DNA of 64,000 nt. Origin: Ipomoea triloba (taxonomy: Eukaryota > Streptophyta > Magnoliopsida > Solanales > Convolvulaceae). The stretch lies in assembly GCF_003576645.1 (NCBI RefSeq), contig NC_044924.1, positions 18,982,604-19,046,603 on the forward strand, in the 5' to 3' direction. How positions within the stretch are numbered: position 1 is the first letter of the stretch; each line of letters begins with the position of its first letter. A program made the translations under genes and the position numbers. This document shows positions 23,840 to 33,197 of the stretch, in pieces. The notes beneath the pieces were generated by a model that saw nothing but the letters and a program-made list of their open reading frames with translations, ran no database searches and was not told the origin of the DNA.

Positions 23840-25645
23840 TTACCTAATAAAGAACTGAATAATAGAAATATCTAAGGTATCCATATTCAATAAGCGCATG
23901 ATTTCCAAACTCTCAAGTTGTAATTCATAATCAATTTTACCCACAACACCACGAGGCATTTGCGTCACCACATTGTGTTCAAGACTACAAGCAATCTTGT
24001 ATGCCTTTAAGCATGTTCTACTCAGAGGATCCGGATCAGCTAAAGTCAATGGAAGATCAAAGAATATTGATTTCTTTTTCCACGGACTCTTCTCATTTGA
24101 TGGTACATCAACATTAGATTTTGATCTCTTACTTCTTTGAGATTTAAGTTTTTGAGTCTTACCAAAAGTAACATTGATACACTCTACGCGTTCATAAACT
24201 TGAATCCCAGTTAATGGTTGTGGAGCATCTGTATAGTCTTGTACCCCATTGAAAGCTTTTTTTAATCTTCGATAAGGGTGAGATTTATCTAGAAATCTCC
24301 GATGCCCCATGTAAACTGTCTTTCTGTCATGAACAAGTTGATGATAACATGTATTATCTTCACATATGGGGCATACCTTATGTCCTTTGACACTATATCC
24401 AGATAGGTTTCCACAAGCTGGAAAGTCATTGATTGTGCAGAAAAGCACTGCATGCAACTTAAAACTCTCTTTTCGGTATGCGTCAAACACTAACACACCT
24501 TCATCCCACAAACTTTTCAAGTCTTCAATCAAAGGCGCCAAAAAGACATCTATATCATTTCCTGGTTGTTTTGGCCCAGAAATCATTAAGCACAATAATA
24601 TGTATTTGCGTTTCATACACAACCAAGGAGGTAAATTATAAATTACCAACATAACTGGCCACGAGCTATGTTTGCTACTTAGGTTCCCGTGAAGGTTCAT
24701 ACCATCAGTACAAAGTCCAAGCCTAAGATTTCTCGGCTCGTGACCAAATTCAGGAAATGCATTATCAAATGTTGTCCATTGACGAGAATCAGCCGGGTGT
24801 CGAAGCTTGCCATCAGAAATTTTTTGATCTGCATGCCGTGTTAAGTTTTTCGCGTCGCTTGGATTAGCAAACATACGCTTAAATCTTGAGAGAATTGGTA
24901 GATACCACATAACTTTAGCTGGTGGACTTTTCAAACTTACTTTCCCAGTAACATTCTCTCTTGTTTTGAAACGAGATGCCCCACATACTGGACATGCATG
25001 CAAATCTTTGTAATCATTCCTAAACAATATGCAATCGTTAGGGCAAACATGTATCTTCTTATATCCCATACCCATGGGACACAAAATCTTCTTGGCATCA
25101 TATGTACTCTTCGGAAGTTCATTATCATCTGGAAGCATTTCCTTTAATATCTCAAGTAACGCAGTAAAGCTCTTGTCACTCCACCCATTCCCAGCTTTCA
25201 AGTTGAATAATTTTAATACAGTAGATAATCGGGTATATTTACTACAACCCGGCCATAAAGGTAATTTTGAATCCTTCAATAATTCATCCAAATTGCTTGA
25301 CCGATCAATGAACTCCTCTCCAACATCGCGAAACATTTCATCTAATTGATCTTCAGACTCATCATCTTCATTTTCTTCGTTGTCAACATACATGTTAGAT
25401 GTTGTAGCCACATTGCTTTCACCATGCCATATCCATTTTGTATAAGATGGATTAATCACATGACAGATTAGATCATCATATACGTCTTTCACACATAACC
25501 TTTTCTGATTGCAACACTTCTTATAAGGACAAAGGAGCCTTTCATTACTACCCGGAAGGTTATTCTTTGCAAAGTTAATAAAATTTTTAACTCCATTATC
25601 GTATTCTTGACTAATTCGAGAAGCATTCATCCAACTTTTATCCAT
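23840..25645 (-). CDS. CACTA transposase (TNP2/Tnp-D type), internally shortened
   Basis: 601-codon frame. Residues ~1-75 (MDKSWMNASRISQEY to TKWIWHGE, with paired Cys) are the transposase-associated zinc domain. The TNP2 domain follows (CPNDCILFRNDYKDLHACPVC, NLRLGLCTDGMNLHGN, YNLPPWLCMKRKYILLCLMI, VKGHKVCPICED). After KKKSIFFDLP the usual DUF4218 region is absent and the frame passes to LTLADPDPLSRTCLKAY. This suggests an internal deletion, so the copy may not be autonomous. Transposase cuts and pastes the element by its terminal repeats. Confidence 0.9.
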   Translation of the reverse strand: MDKSWMNASRISQEYDNGVKNFINFAKNNLPGSNERLLCPYKKCCNQKRLCVKDVYDDLICHVINPSYTKWIWHGESNVATTSNMYVDNEENEDDESEDQLDEMFRDVGEEFIDRSSNLDELLKDSKLPLWPGCSKYTRLSTVLKLFNLKAGNGWSDKSFTALLEILKEMLPDDNELPKSTYDAKKILCPMGMGYKKIHVCPNDCILFRNDYKDLHACPVCGASRFKTRENVTGKVSLKSPPAKVMWYLPILSRFKRMFANPSDAKNLTRHADQKISDGKLRHPADSRQWTTFDNAFPEFGHEPRNLRLGLCTDGMNLHGNLSSKHSSWPVMLVIYNLPPWLCMKRKYILLCLMISGPKQPGNDIDVFLAPLIEDLKSLWDEGVLVFDAYRKESFKLHAVLFCTINDFPACGNLSGYSVKGHKVCPICEDNTCYHQLVHDRKTVYMGHRRFLDKSHPYRRLKKAFNGVQDYTDAPQPLTGIQVYERVECINVTFGKTQKLKSQRSKRSKSNVDVPSNEKSPWKKKSIFFDLPLTLADPDPLSRTCLKAYKIACSLEHNVVTQMPRGVVGKIDYELQLESLEIMRLLNMDTLDISIIQFFIR

Positions 25646-25740
25646 CCCAAGCCAATCTAAAATAATATTAATCCTAATTAAACTTAAGTTAACACAAATT
25701 CAACAAATTCTATAATAATAACAAACAAAGCATAAATAAA

Positions 25741-26215
25741 CATAGACCACGGTGTGGCTAATCACCGGATGCAGAATATAAAGCCAAAGCATAAATAAAC
25801 ATAGACCACGGTGTGGCTAATCACCAGATGCAATATATAAAGCCAAAGCATAAATAAATATAGACAATAGTATTGGTAATCCCCGGATGCAATATATAAA
25901 GCCAAAGCATAAATAAACATAGACCACAGTGTGGCTAATCACCGGATGAAGAATATAAAGCCAAAGCACAAATAAAAATAGGAAAAAAACTTACCTCACC
26001 ACAAAGTTATCCACGTCCGTAAATAAATCCCGAATCTAACTAATACAGTTATCCACGTCCGTAAATAAATCCCGAATCTAACTAATACCTACAAGTATTA
26101 TTTGTAAATTAATATAAATCTAACTAATACCTACAAGTATTATTTGTAAATTAATATAATTCAAAATTATACCTACAAGTATTATTTGTAAATTAATATA
26201 ATTCAAAATTTTAAA
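25741..26215. repeat. Short tandem repeats upstream of the CACTA transposase
   Basis: Four copies of a ~60-bp unit containing CATAGACCACGGTGTGGCTA (25741-25980), then two copies of a ~50-bp unit (TTATCCACGTCCGTAAATAA) and three of ACCTACAAGTATTATTTGTA. All lie in the intron/leader region of the CACTA gene. Confidence 0.85.
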
Positions 26216-27060
26216 TAATTCCTAAAAATATATAGTAATTGTTTAAAATTCGAAATTATGAATTTATAGGGCCTAAAATACATAATAATTCTTAAAATTC
26301 GAAATATATTATAAATAATTTCTAAAATACATTGAGATTTCTTAAAATTCGAAATTACGAATTTATAGGGCATAAAATACATAATAATTCATAAAATTTG
26401 AAATATATTATAAATAAATCCTAAAAATACATAATAATTTCTTAAAATTCGAAATTATGAATTTATAGGGCCTAAAATACATAATAATTCCATAAATTCG
26501 AAATATATTCTAAATAATTCCTAAATTACATAATAATTTCTTAAAATTCAAAATTATGAATTTATAGGGCCTAAAATGCATAATAGTTCNGTAATTGTTT
26601 AAAATTCGAAATTATGAATTTATAGGGCCTAAAATACATAATAATTCTTAAAATTCGAAATATATTATAAATAATTTCTAAAATACATTGAGATTTCTTA
26701 AAATTCGAAATTACGAATTTATAGGGCATAAAATACATAATAATTCATAAAATTTGAAATATATTATAAATAAATCCTAAAAATACATAATAATTTCTTA
26801 AAATTCGAAATTATGAATTTATAGGGCCTAAAATACATAATAATTCTTAAAATTCGAAATATATTATAAATAATTTCTAAAATACATTGAGATTTCTTAA
26901 AATTCGAAATTACGAATTTATAGGGCATAAAATACATAATAATTCATAAAATTTGAAATATATTATAAATAAATCCTAAAAATACATAATAATTTCTTAA
27001 AATTCGAAATTATGAATTTATAGGCCAAAAATGCATAATAGTTCCTAAAATTTGTCATAT
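26216..27060. repeat. AT-rich higher-order tandem repeat with an N gap
   Basis: A ~200-bp block built on TTCTTAAAATTCGAAATTA and GAATTTATAGGGCCTAAAAT recurs about four times. At 26590 a single N is followed by sequence that restarts at the equivalent of 26233. The duplication across the N could therefore be real or an assembly artefact. Confidence 0.8.
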
Positions 27061-27109
27061 ATTAACAAATAATTCGAAAATTAAAATATAATAAAAAATA
27101 TAAAAACTT

Positions 27110-27370
27110 ACCGGCGGTGTGCGGAGGAGGCGGCGTGCGGCGGCCGACTGTGGCGTGCGGTGGGCGACGGTGGCGGTCCTGCTGCAGCGACTGCGGCTTT
27201 GCGTCTGCTGTGGGCGACGGTCGCGGCGGGCGGTTGCTGTGCCGGGCGGTGGCTGCCGACCGGAGCGGCGGGTGTGACGGGCGGTGGACAGCAGTGGCGG
27301 GCGGTGGCTGTCGCGGACACGGTGGGGAGGGCGGTGGCTGTGTGTGCGTTCGGTTTTGGGGGAAATTTTG
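27110..27370 (-). promoter_or_regulatory. GC-rich first exon/leader of the CACTA gene
   Basis: Very GC-rich minus-strand segment ending in a donor CGCCGGTAAGTTTTT at 27113, with long AT-rich DNA behind it. ORFs in several frames here overlap each other and have only Ala/Gly/Arg-rich content, so they are compositional. The truncated CACTA at 59982 has the same layout (hairpin repeats, GC-rich leader, donor). Confidence 0.55.
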
Positions 27371-28614
27371 GCCAGATCTGATTTGTTTGTGAGTTCGGTG
27401 ATGTGGATCTTTAATAAAAGGTTACGGCGTCAGTTTTCCCCAACCGACGCCGTAGGGTTTTATTTTCTTTTTAAAAAAAAAAAATCGGAAATTTGGAATT
27501 AAAAAATCAAAATTAAATATATACGACGTCGATTCTTAAGCGAACCGACGTCGTATATATTTTATTTTTTTAATTATAATATTAGCTGAACCGACGCCGT
27601 AATGTCTATTTTTAAAAAAATAAAATAAAATAAAATTATACGACGTCGGTTCGTCTAAGGAACCGACGTCGTATATTAATTAAATATTTTTAATTCGATA
27701 CGACGTCGGTTAATTGGGAAAACCGACGTCGTATCCCTTTTTAAAAAAATTCTAAATTTAAATAATTTTTTGACGTCGGTTTTTTAAAAAACCGACGTCA
27801 TTTAAGCGACGTTAAATGTATTTCCTGTAGTGGTGGGAGTGTAGCTTTGTGCAGAACACTTGTGGAGACTAAGTGTAGCTGGGTGCAAAACACTTGGTTG
27901 AAGGGCGTAGCTGGGTGCAAGACGCTCGTGAACGTAGCTGGGTGCAAGACGTTCGAGTTTGAGTGTTGCTGTAGCGAAAGTGCATTCGGAGTAAAGATGT
28001 GCTAGAAGAGCACAAATTCACTATTGTATCTGGGTGATTGAAGATAGTGGAATCTCTCTTGGAGGAAGGAGAAAGTGGAGTAGGAGGATTACATCACCTC
28101 CGAACCACTATAAATCCCTGTGTCATTTACTTTATCTGCTTGCATATTTATCTATCTGAGCATTGCATGCATTGCATACTTTGTCACATTTATTACTATT
28201 GAGCTTTATAGATTCACATGACATCCCTTTTCGCATGCAAGACATATTTCCAACTCAACCTCATCCTATGAAAGTTTTATTTGTTGTTATGCTACGAACC
28301 CAACTATTCATTGCATATACTGTTTGATCTGGGTTTGATAGTTCCCACGTCCGCATGCAAGCCAAACTTTATATACTCAGTATTTGAGTTATTCCTGACG
28401 TTTCTAACGTGTTGCATGTTGTGAAGCTCTTCATTTTTGCGTAACTTTGATTATAGCACTTTACCGTATTATTTTCTGCTGCGTAATTCAAGTTGAATTT
28501 ATTCACTTGGATTCTCTCTGTTGAAGTGTTATAATATCTTTTGAAAAGTTTGAAAAGTCTATTCACCCCCCCCCCCTCTAGACTTTTCCCTACCCTATCG
28601 GGACCAACACACTA

Positions 28615-29677
28615 TAAAACAATACAAAAGAGTATTAACTAATTTGAACAACTATGAGTATCATGGTTTTAAAAATCAGTTTCTAGCTCACTAATAGAAT
28701 CAATTTTCTAAGTAGATTATTTTATGCTGAGTCTTACCCCTTTCCCCTTCCAGCAGATATGTAAGAGCAAACACATTCTCACAGTATAGGCCTTATATCC
28801 CTGCATGTCAGGGACCAGTGCAATAAAGGGCTTGAAGAAGAATGAATACTAATCCAAAGTCCATCAACAGAAGAATTCTAACTATTTCCATAGGATATCC
28901 AGTGATTTCTGAGTGATTAATGTTTAATGTAATGACCAGATTTTGTCATGTTCCGAAAGCCACCCTTTCTTTATCCTAGTTAAGGCACATGTAAATATAG
29001 ACAATGATGAGGACAACTTGCTCTAAAGAATATTCAGGAGCATACAATATATTTTATTCAGTACAAAGTAGAGGAGTTGGATAGAGACATGTCCTTTTAA
29101 CCTTACTCTGTGCCCTACCTATGACATTGATCTTTGCTATTTTCTTTTCTAGTCCTATTGTTTAAATTAGAGCTTTCAACACAAAACACTGATAAACAAA
29201 ATTTCACATTCATAGATCAAAAAACCACAGAGAACAGATCATATAAGCTTTGTGTTTAGGAAATTCTAATGTCAATGACTCTTATCAGCAAAATTTACTA
29301 TTCTTTTAAATTTAAAAAAAAAACATTATATTCCAACTCCAAAAATAAAAAGGCAGGGGAAGAGTACACTTTAAATGAACAAGCCAATCTTGCTGCATTA
29401 ACAAAGAGGCAGCATGTTAACAACAAACTACATCACACACTTTAGCAGAAAGGCACTCAAAGGCCTTAGCAAGAAGTTGCGCGAAGAGGGTTAGTCATGG
29501 AGAAAGACAATCAGAGTTACAATAAATAATATTAACTCGTACTTTTTTTGAAAGTATAAAATCTAACTTGAATTAGCCATTAAAATACCTTCCACCCTTC
29601 TTTATAGGATTAAGAAATAGTATTTCAATAAAATCTATCTTAAGTTGATCATTATAAATTTATATTTATATGCTGAC
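28615..29677 (-). other. Helitron 5' portion, no recognisable gene
   Basis: Resumes the Helitron after the copia target duplication. It is AT-rich. I see no convincing exon; weak open stretches near 28740-28860 and 29400-29480 could be degraded captured sequence. Confidence 0.4.
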
Positions 29678-30051
29678 CTTTTCTATAAGATCAAGAATAT
29701 CTTGGTTATCAACAAACTCTATATAACTCCAGTCAATTTCCTCTTGGTTATCAACAAACTCTATATAACTCCAGTCAATTTCCTCTTTGGTATACTCTTC
29801 TTGTTCCATTCTCCAGTCAATTTCCTCTTTGGTATACTCTTCTTGTTCCATTCTGAAGACATACTGCAAAAGGAAAATAGCTAAGGTAATATTTGTATTA
29901 CTATTTCAGCTTTCATCAGTTTATTTTTTACGTTGCTATAAAAAGCTTGTGTGCAATGGAATTACTACCCAAGTTTGTTGAATATATGTGAGGTACAAAC
30001 CTGGTTGAAATGTTGCTGCAACTTTTCATTAGTCAAATTAATGCAGAATTG
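29678..30051 (-). pseudogene. Captured myosin XI motor-domain exons
   Basis: Minus-strand exon 30051-30001 reads QFCINLTNEKLQQHFNQ, a near-invariant block of the myosin head. After a 137-bp intron with GT-AG borders, exon 29863-29678 reads [17 protein letters not shown], later [17 protein letters not shown], the next myosin XI block. The second exon contains two in-frame 42-bp duplications (28 extra codons). The neighbouring myosin exons are missing. This is a gene fragment between the Helitron 5' end and its Rep gene, in the Helitron's orientation. Confidence 0.88.
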
Positions 30052-30785
30052 CTTGAAATTGCATGAAAGAGATTAGCTTCATTCACAGAAAATATAAATC
30101 CAAAAGTATCAAAAACTACAGACTCTCAGACACAAATCCATTGACAAGGCTTATTACCAAACCTTCATAATAATGAAACGGAAAACAAAGTTAATAGTAT
30201 AAAAGCTACCAACAAGGAAATATCATTATACCAAAAAAGGTTAAAAGAAAAAGAGAATCAGACAGGCTTAAAGAACAGTTATAACCAAGGTTATTTATAA
30301 GGATAAACCTAGCAGAAAAGTAGAAACAACATAAAATTCAAGGAGAGTTAATCAAATCAATGTATGAGGCAATGTATTTTAACTCTTCTAGTTTTGAATC
30401 CCTTTGCCTAATGGTGTATGCTATTATACTGGAATAGGTTTTAGATGTGGCCTCAACATCACCATTGTCTAGATACTTGTCTCCAAATGATGTGATTCAT
30501 TCTGTAGATGGAATCCGCATTAACATTGTTCAATACTGGCTGTAGATTGCTACTTCATTAACTGAGCAGGAATACCAAGGGAATTACAATGCTTTTAAAT
30601 CCAGCAATGACTTACTATGTTCTAACTAAAGCTAAAACATTGCAAACAGAAATCACATAAGAAATCAATAAGCACAAAACCACAACTTTGGTATTCAGTG
30701 TGTGCAAACCTTAACCAACAATGGAATTTAAAAGACCAAAGTATAAATAAATCCAACAAATAAAGAATATAATTCGACAACTTAC

Positions 30786-30960
30786 CAGATGGGTGAGGCA
30801 ACTTCTGATAGGGAGGGTAAAATCTGCGATTGGGCGCACCCGGAGGACTCGACAAGAAACAATCGATTTGGCGAAGCGGGAGGAATAAAAGTAGGGGAAA
30901 ACCCAGTTGATTAATTTGCAAAGAGAATCGAATTGGCGCGGGAGTAACTACTGGATAATT
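30786..30960 (-). other. Exon-like leader with splice donor near the Helitron 5' end
   Basis: Less AT-rich minus-strand stretch ending CATCTG|GTAAGTTG at 30786. It may be the 5' leader exon of the Helitron transcript or of a captured gene. The longest open frame here is not recognisable. Confidence 0.35.
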
Positions 30961-31194
30961 GACGGTGATAGATCGATTTGGCGAAGAGTAGGGTGAAGGG
31001 TTAACGATGATGTTAACGGAGGAAGAGATAATTGACGGAATTTCTAACGGAAAATCATAAAAGTAAGGTTAAATTAGGTAATCTCTATTAATAATATTAA
31101 TCTGAATTATCTTAACCATCTATTTGATTAAATAATTCATCTGGACCATCCATTTGATTACCGCCATTTTTTCTACCCATTTTAGGCTTGACTC

Positions 31195-31220
31195 TCTTTG
31201 GCTCTTATTAGTATAGTAGA
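31195..31220 (-). other. Helitron 5' terminus
   Basis: On the minus strand the end reads TCTACTATACTAATAAGAGC, preceded by A. This fits the plant Helitron 5' consensus (TC plus AT-rich start, insertion between A and T). Confidence 0.65.
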
Positions 31221-31226
31221 TAATAA

Positions 31227-31250
31227 CTAGTTTTGCATGTGCATTACGCA
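31227..31250 (-). other. 3' terminus of a second Helitron
   Basis: Minus-strand sequence GCACATGCAAAACTAG followed by T, with a short GC hairpin just before, looks like a Helitron 3' end (CTRR then T). It ends 6 bp from the first Helitron's 5' end. Confidence 0.4.
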
Positions 31251-31587
31251 AATAAGTTAATGTCTAATTTTATATTTAAATAAATATTTGGAAGTATATC
31301 AACGCAAGATTATATAAGAGAAGTTTATACCTAGGTAATTGAATATCGAATTTGTTTATTTAAATATGTAACTAAAGTATATGAATCGAAGATAATATAG
31401 AAAATTCATTATAATTGTCACTAAAATAAATGTTTACAACTTTGTAAAATTGATAGTCTAAATACTTAGTCTAAAAACGATAGTCTAAATAAATACTAGT
31501 TTGTTTTAACAAAAAACATACTATTTGTCATTGTCTAGTTTTTGTTTGAATTTTTCTAAGTATTCTTAATTCTTTTTTGAGTAACAT
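31251..31587. other. AT-rich spacer
   Basis: No coding or structural feature supported apart from possible interior of the second Helitron. Confidence 0.5.
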
Positions 31588-32275
31588 TGTTGATGGTTTT
31601 TCGATCTTCAGGTGATCGGCAGGCGAGCCAACACAACCGGAAAATTAAGAAATAAGCAGTAAAGCACGCTAGGTTTTGTTTCTAAAAACTCTTTGTATTA
31701 GTCTCGCTTAGATCAGGTGTCCTTTCCAAATGATTCGTACAACTTCTAGGCCCTTGGGCCGTTACACATTGAATCCCTAATTAATATGGTGAATGAATAC
31801 TCATAAAGTGCATTTAATACTCGCAATCATGGAGGCTATAAACAGAAATGTCCGTTGGACTTCTCAGATTCCTGGTCTCTTGGATTTGCTTTCTTTCTCT
31901 TGCTACCAACCAGAAGCCTTGATTACTTGGTCGTGCTCAGAGCCTCTCTAGTCCTCCGACCGACGCCCTTGATCTCTCAGTCTTTCCTTTAACTCGGCCT
32001 TCTAGCCACAAAGGCGGAGATGCGGATTTGAAGAGTGACACTGGTGCTATGCCGATGGGGATGGGTGATAAGGACGAAGTGGTGCGGGAAGCTGATGACG
32101 GTATGGCCTTGAATGTTCAGGACATTGATGCTTATTGGCTTAGATTCTCCTGCTCGTCCGATCTTTCGGCCGAGGGCTCGGACCTTACGGTCTCCCTTTC
32201 ACCTTTAATCACTCATTGCCTCCATTCAGTCTGCCCTAACCGAGTCGCCCATCCGGCCAGTCTCATATCCCATCA
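31588..32275 (-). repeat. 3' LTR of the truncated Tat element
   Basis: Read on the minus strand it starts TGATGGGATATGAGACTGG and ends CCATCAACA (688 bp). The LTR at 43722-44378 starts TGATGGGGGATAGACTAAGG and ends AAAACCAACA. Both share TTTTCCGGTnGTGTTGGC near the 3' end and CTAATACAAAGAG/CTATAATACAAAGAG further in. A TATA-like TTTATAGCC lies at ~31834. Confidence 0.75.
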
Positions 32276-32526
32276 TCTAGTCCCTCACTTTCTTAGGTTT
32301 AAAAAAGTGTGACCTAGGGAAGTACATTTTCTGACAAATTAGATCCATATCTCTGCTACGTCTTTTCTTTCCTTTCACTCCACCCGTCAAAATCCCTGAT
32401 TTTGCTCGCTTACCGGAGAAATCTTACCAAATCTGCATTTAGGACCTTCCTTCTCTGACAATCCGTCCTTTTTTATCTTTATCCCATTTGTTACCTTCCG
32501 CCGTCAAGTTCCCTCTCCTTTAGTCC

Positions 32527-32534
32527 TATAAATA
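32527..32534 (+). promoter_or_regulatory. TATA box before the small Tat antisense gene
   Basis: TATAAATA, 61 bp before the ATG at 32595, in context GTCCTATAAATACTC. It is the same spacing and context as at 18448 in the Sire element. Confidence 0.6.
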
Positions 32535-32594
32535 CTCTTTCCTTCCTATCTTTTACCTCACCTTTTGACTCGCTTTTGTACTCTGCAAGTTACG

Positions 32595-33029
32595 ATGAAG
32601 AGAGGTGATCTCAATGATACCCCCAAGCGTCGCTCAAAGCGTTTGGCCGAGCAAGCTCAGCTTGAGTCACTCCGTCAACGGAAAATAGCTCACAGGGGTC
32701 ACAAGATAGGTGACACCCAAGAAGATCCCCTCTTCATCCCTTTAGATGAAGAGAAAGAGGTGGTGGTCCTACTCCCTCCTAAGTCGAAGGTTTCATCTCC
32801 CGTTAACCCGGACTACGATTCTGACTACCAGGAATTTCTGGCCAAGTTTCTGGCCGATGAACCCCCGGTGATCGCTCCGCCAACACCTCCTCCGGCGGCA
32901 AAGCCCGACGCAAGCCCTTCTCCGACTCCGGCTCCGACCTCACCTTGGATTGACCCTCCATCCCCTCTCAATCCGGTGCCATCCTCCGTGACAGGCGACT
33001 CACCCGTTAGGGCCCCTTCTTCAACCTAA
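32595..33029 (+). CDS. Small antisense ORF of the Tat element with GDT motif
   Basis: 144 codons from the ATG (an upstream non-ATG extension is ignored because the TATA box and leader fit 32595). Residues ~10-50 are basic: RRSKRLAEQAQLESLRQRKI, then AHRGHKIGDTQEDPLF. They align without gaps over the core with the Sire accessory ORF at 18516. The rest is Pro/Ser/Ala-rich (PTPPPAAKPDASPSPTP) and ends at a stop. No known catalytic domain is visible. The frame is intact in an otherwise decayed element. Function unknown. Confidence 0.65.
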   Translation: MKRGDLNDTPKRRSKRLAEQAQLESLRQRKIAHRGHKIGDTQEDPLFIPLDEEKEVVVLLPPKSKVSSPVNPDYDSDYQEFLAKFLADEPPVIAPPTPPPAAKPDASPSPTPAPTSPWIDPPSPLNPVPSSVTGDSPVRAPSST

Positions 33030-33197
33030 TCCCATTAGGTTGAGAAGACTCTCCTAGTAATTGGTGTAAGCTTGTTGAGCCCATTAGGGCAATTTCGTAA
33101 TCGGCATGGATGAACTTAATGAATAACATGCTCGCCTTATGTACTTTCCTTTTTCATGTTAGTACTCTTAGAATGACCGACCAAATCAAAGCACTAC

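Larger units (their letters stand above)
22216..27835 (-). mobile_element. CACTA (En/Spm) DNA transposon
   Basis: Terminal inverted repeats are CACTACTACAGAAA (left) and CACCACTACAGGAAA (right, read inward). They are flanked by the 3-bp target duplication GGA (22213-22215 and 27836-27838). Both subterminal regions contain many GACGTCGGTT / AACCGACGTC hairpin repeats. The gene inside runs on the minus strand with a GC-rich non-coding first exon near 27110-27360. It sits in the copia 3' LTR, so it is younger than that insertion. Confidence 0.95.
11681..28609 (+). mobile_element. Sire-type Ty1/copia retrotransposon, complete but decayed
   Basis: Two long LTRs flank gag, protease, integrase, RT/RNase H and a 3' accessory region. 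The 5-bp target duplication CACTA is seen at 11676-11680 and 28610-28614. The primer site TGGTATCAGAGC (13421) follows the 5' LTR and a purine tract ends at 20759. LTRs longer than 1.7 kb, a CCHC gag and a large ORF after pol identify the Sire (Maximus) lineage. Coding frames have several shifts and stops, so this copy cannot make a full polyprotein. It is inserted in the leader of the Helitron Rep gene and carries a CACTA element in its 3' LTR. Confidence 0.93.
20760..28609 (+). repeat. 3' LTR of the Sire-type copia element, split by a CACTA element
   Basis: Left part 20760-22215 and right part 27836-28609, together about 2.2 kb. It starts TGTTAGGAAT and ends GGACCAACA. It keeps the ~500 bp (21690-22196) missing from the 5' LTR, so that difference is more likely a deletion in the 5' copy. 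The insertion point corresponds to 12651-12654 of the 5' LTR. Confidence 0.92.
1..31220 (-). mobile_element. Large decayed autonomous Helitron with nested insertions and captured gene pieces
   Basis: The minus strand carries a split Rep/helicase gene (11654 down to 1860). The right end at 31220 reads, on the minus strand, A|TCTACTATACTAATAAGAGC, a plant Helitron 5' terminus (TC start, inserted after A). The 3' terminus (hairpin plus CTRR) was not found and should lie left of position 1. Removing the three LTR insertions and their target duplications (about 22.2 kb) leaves about 9.0 kb of Helitron in the window. Host gene fragments occur at both ends in the Helitron's own orientation. The element is old: its gene has several nonsense codons and frameshifts. 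Confidence 0.72.

Noticed and set aside
27108..27502. Four overlapping GC-rich ORFs
   Set aside because: Open in several frames because of GC composition; no domain; fits a non-coding leader of the CACTA gene.
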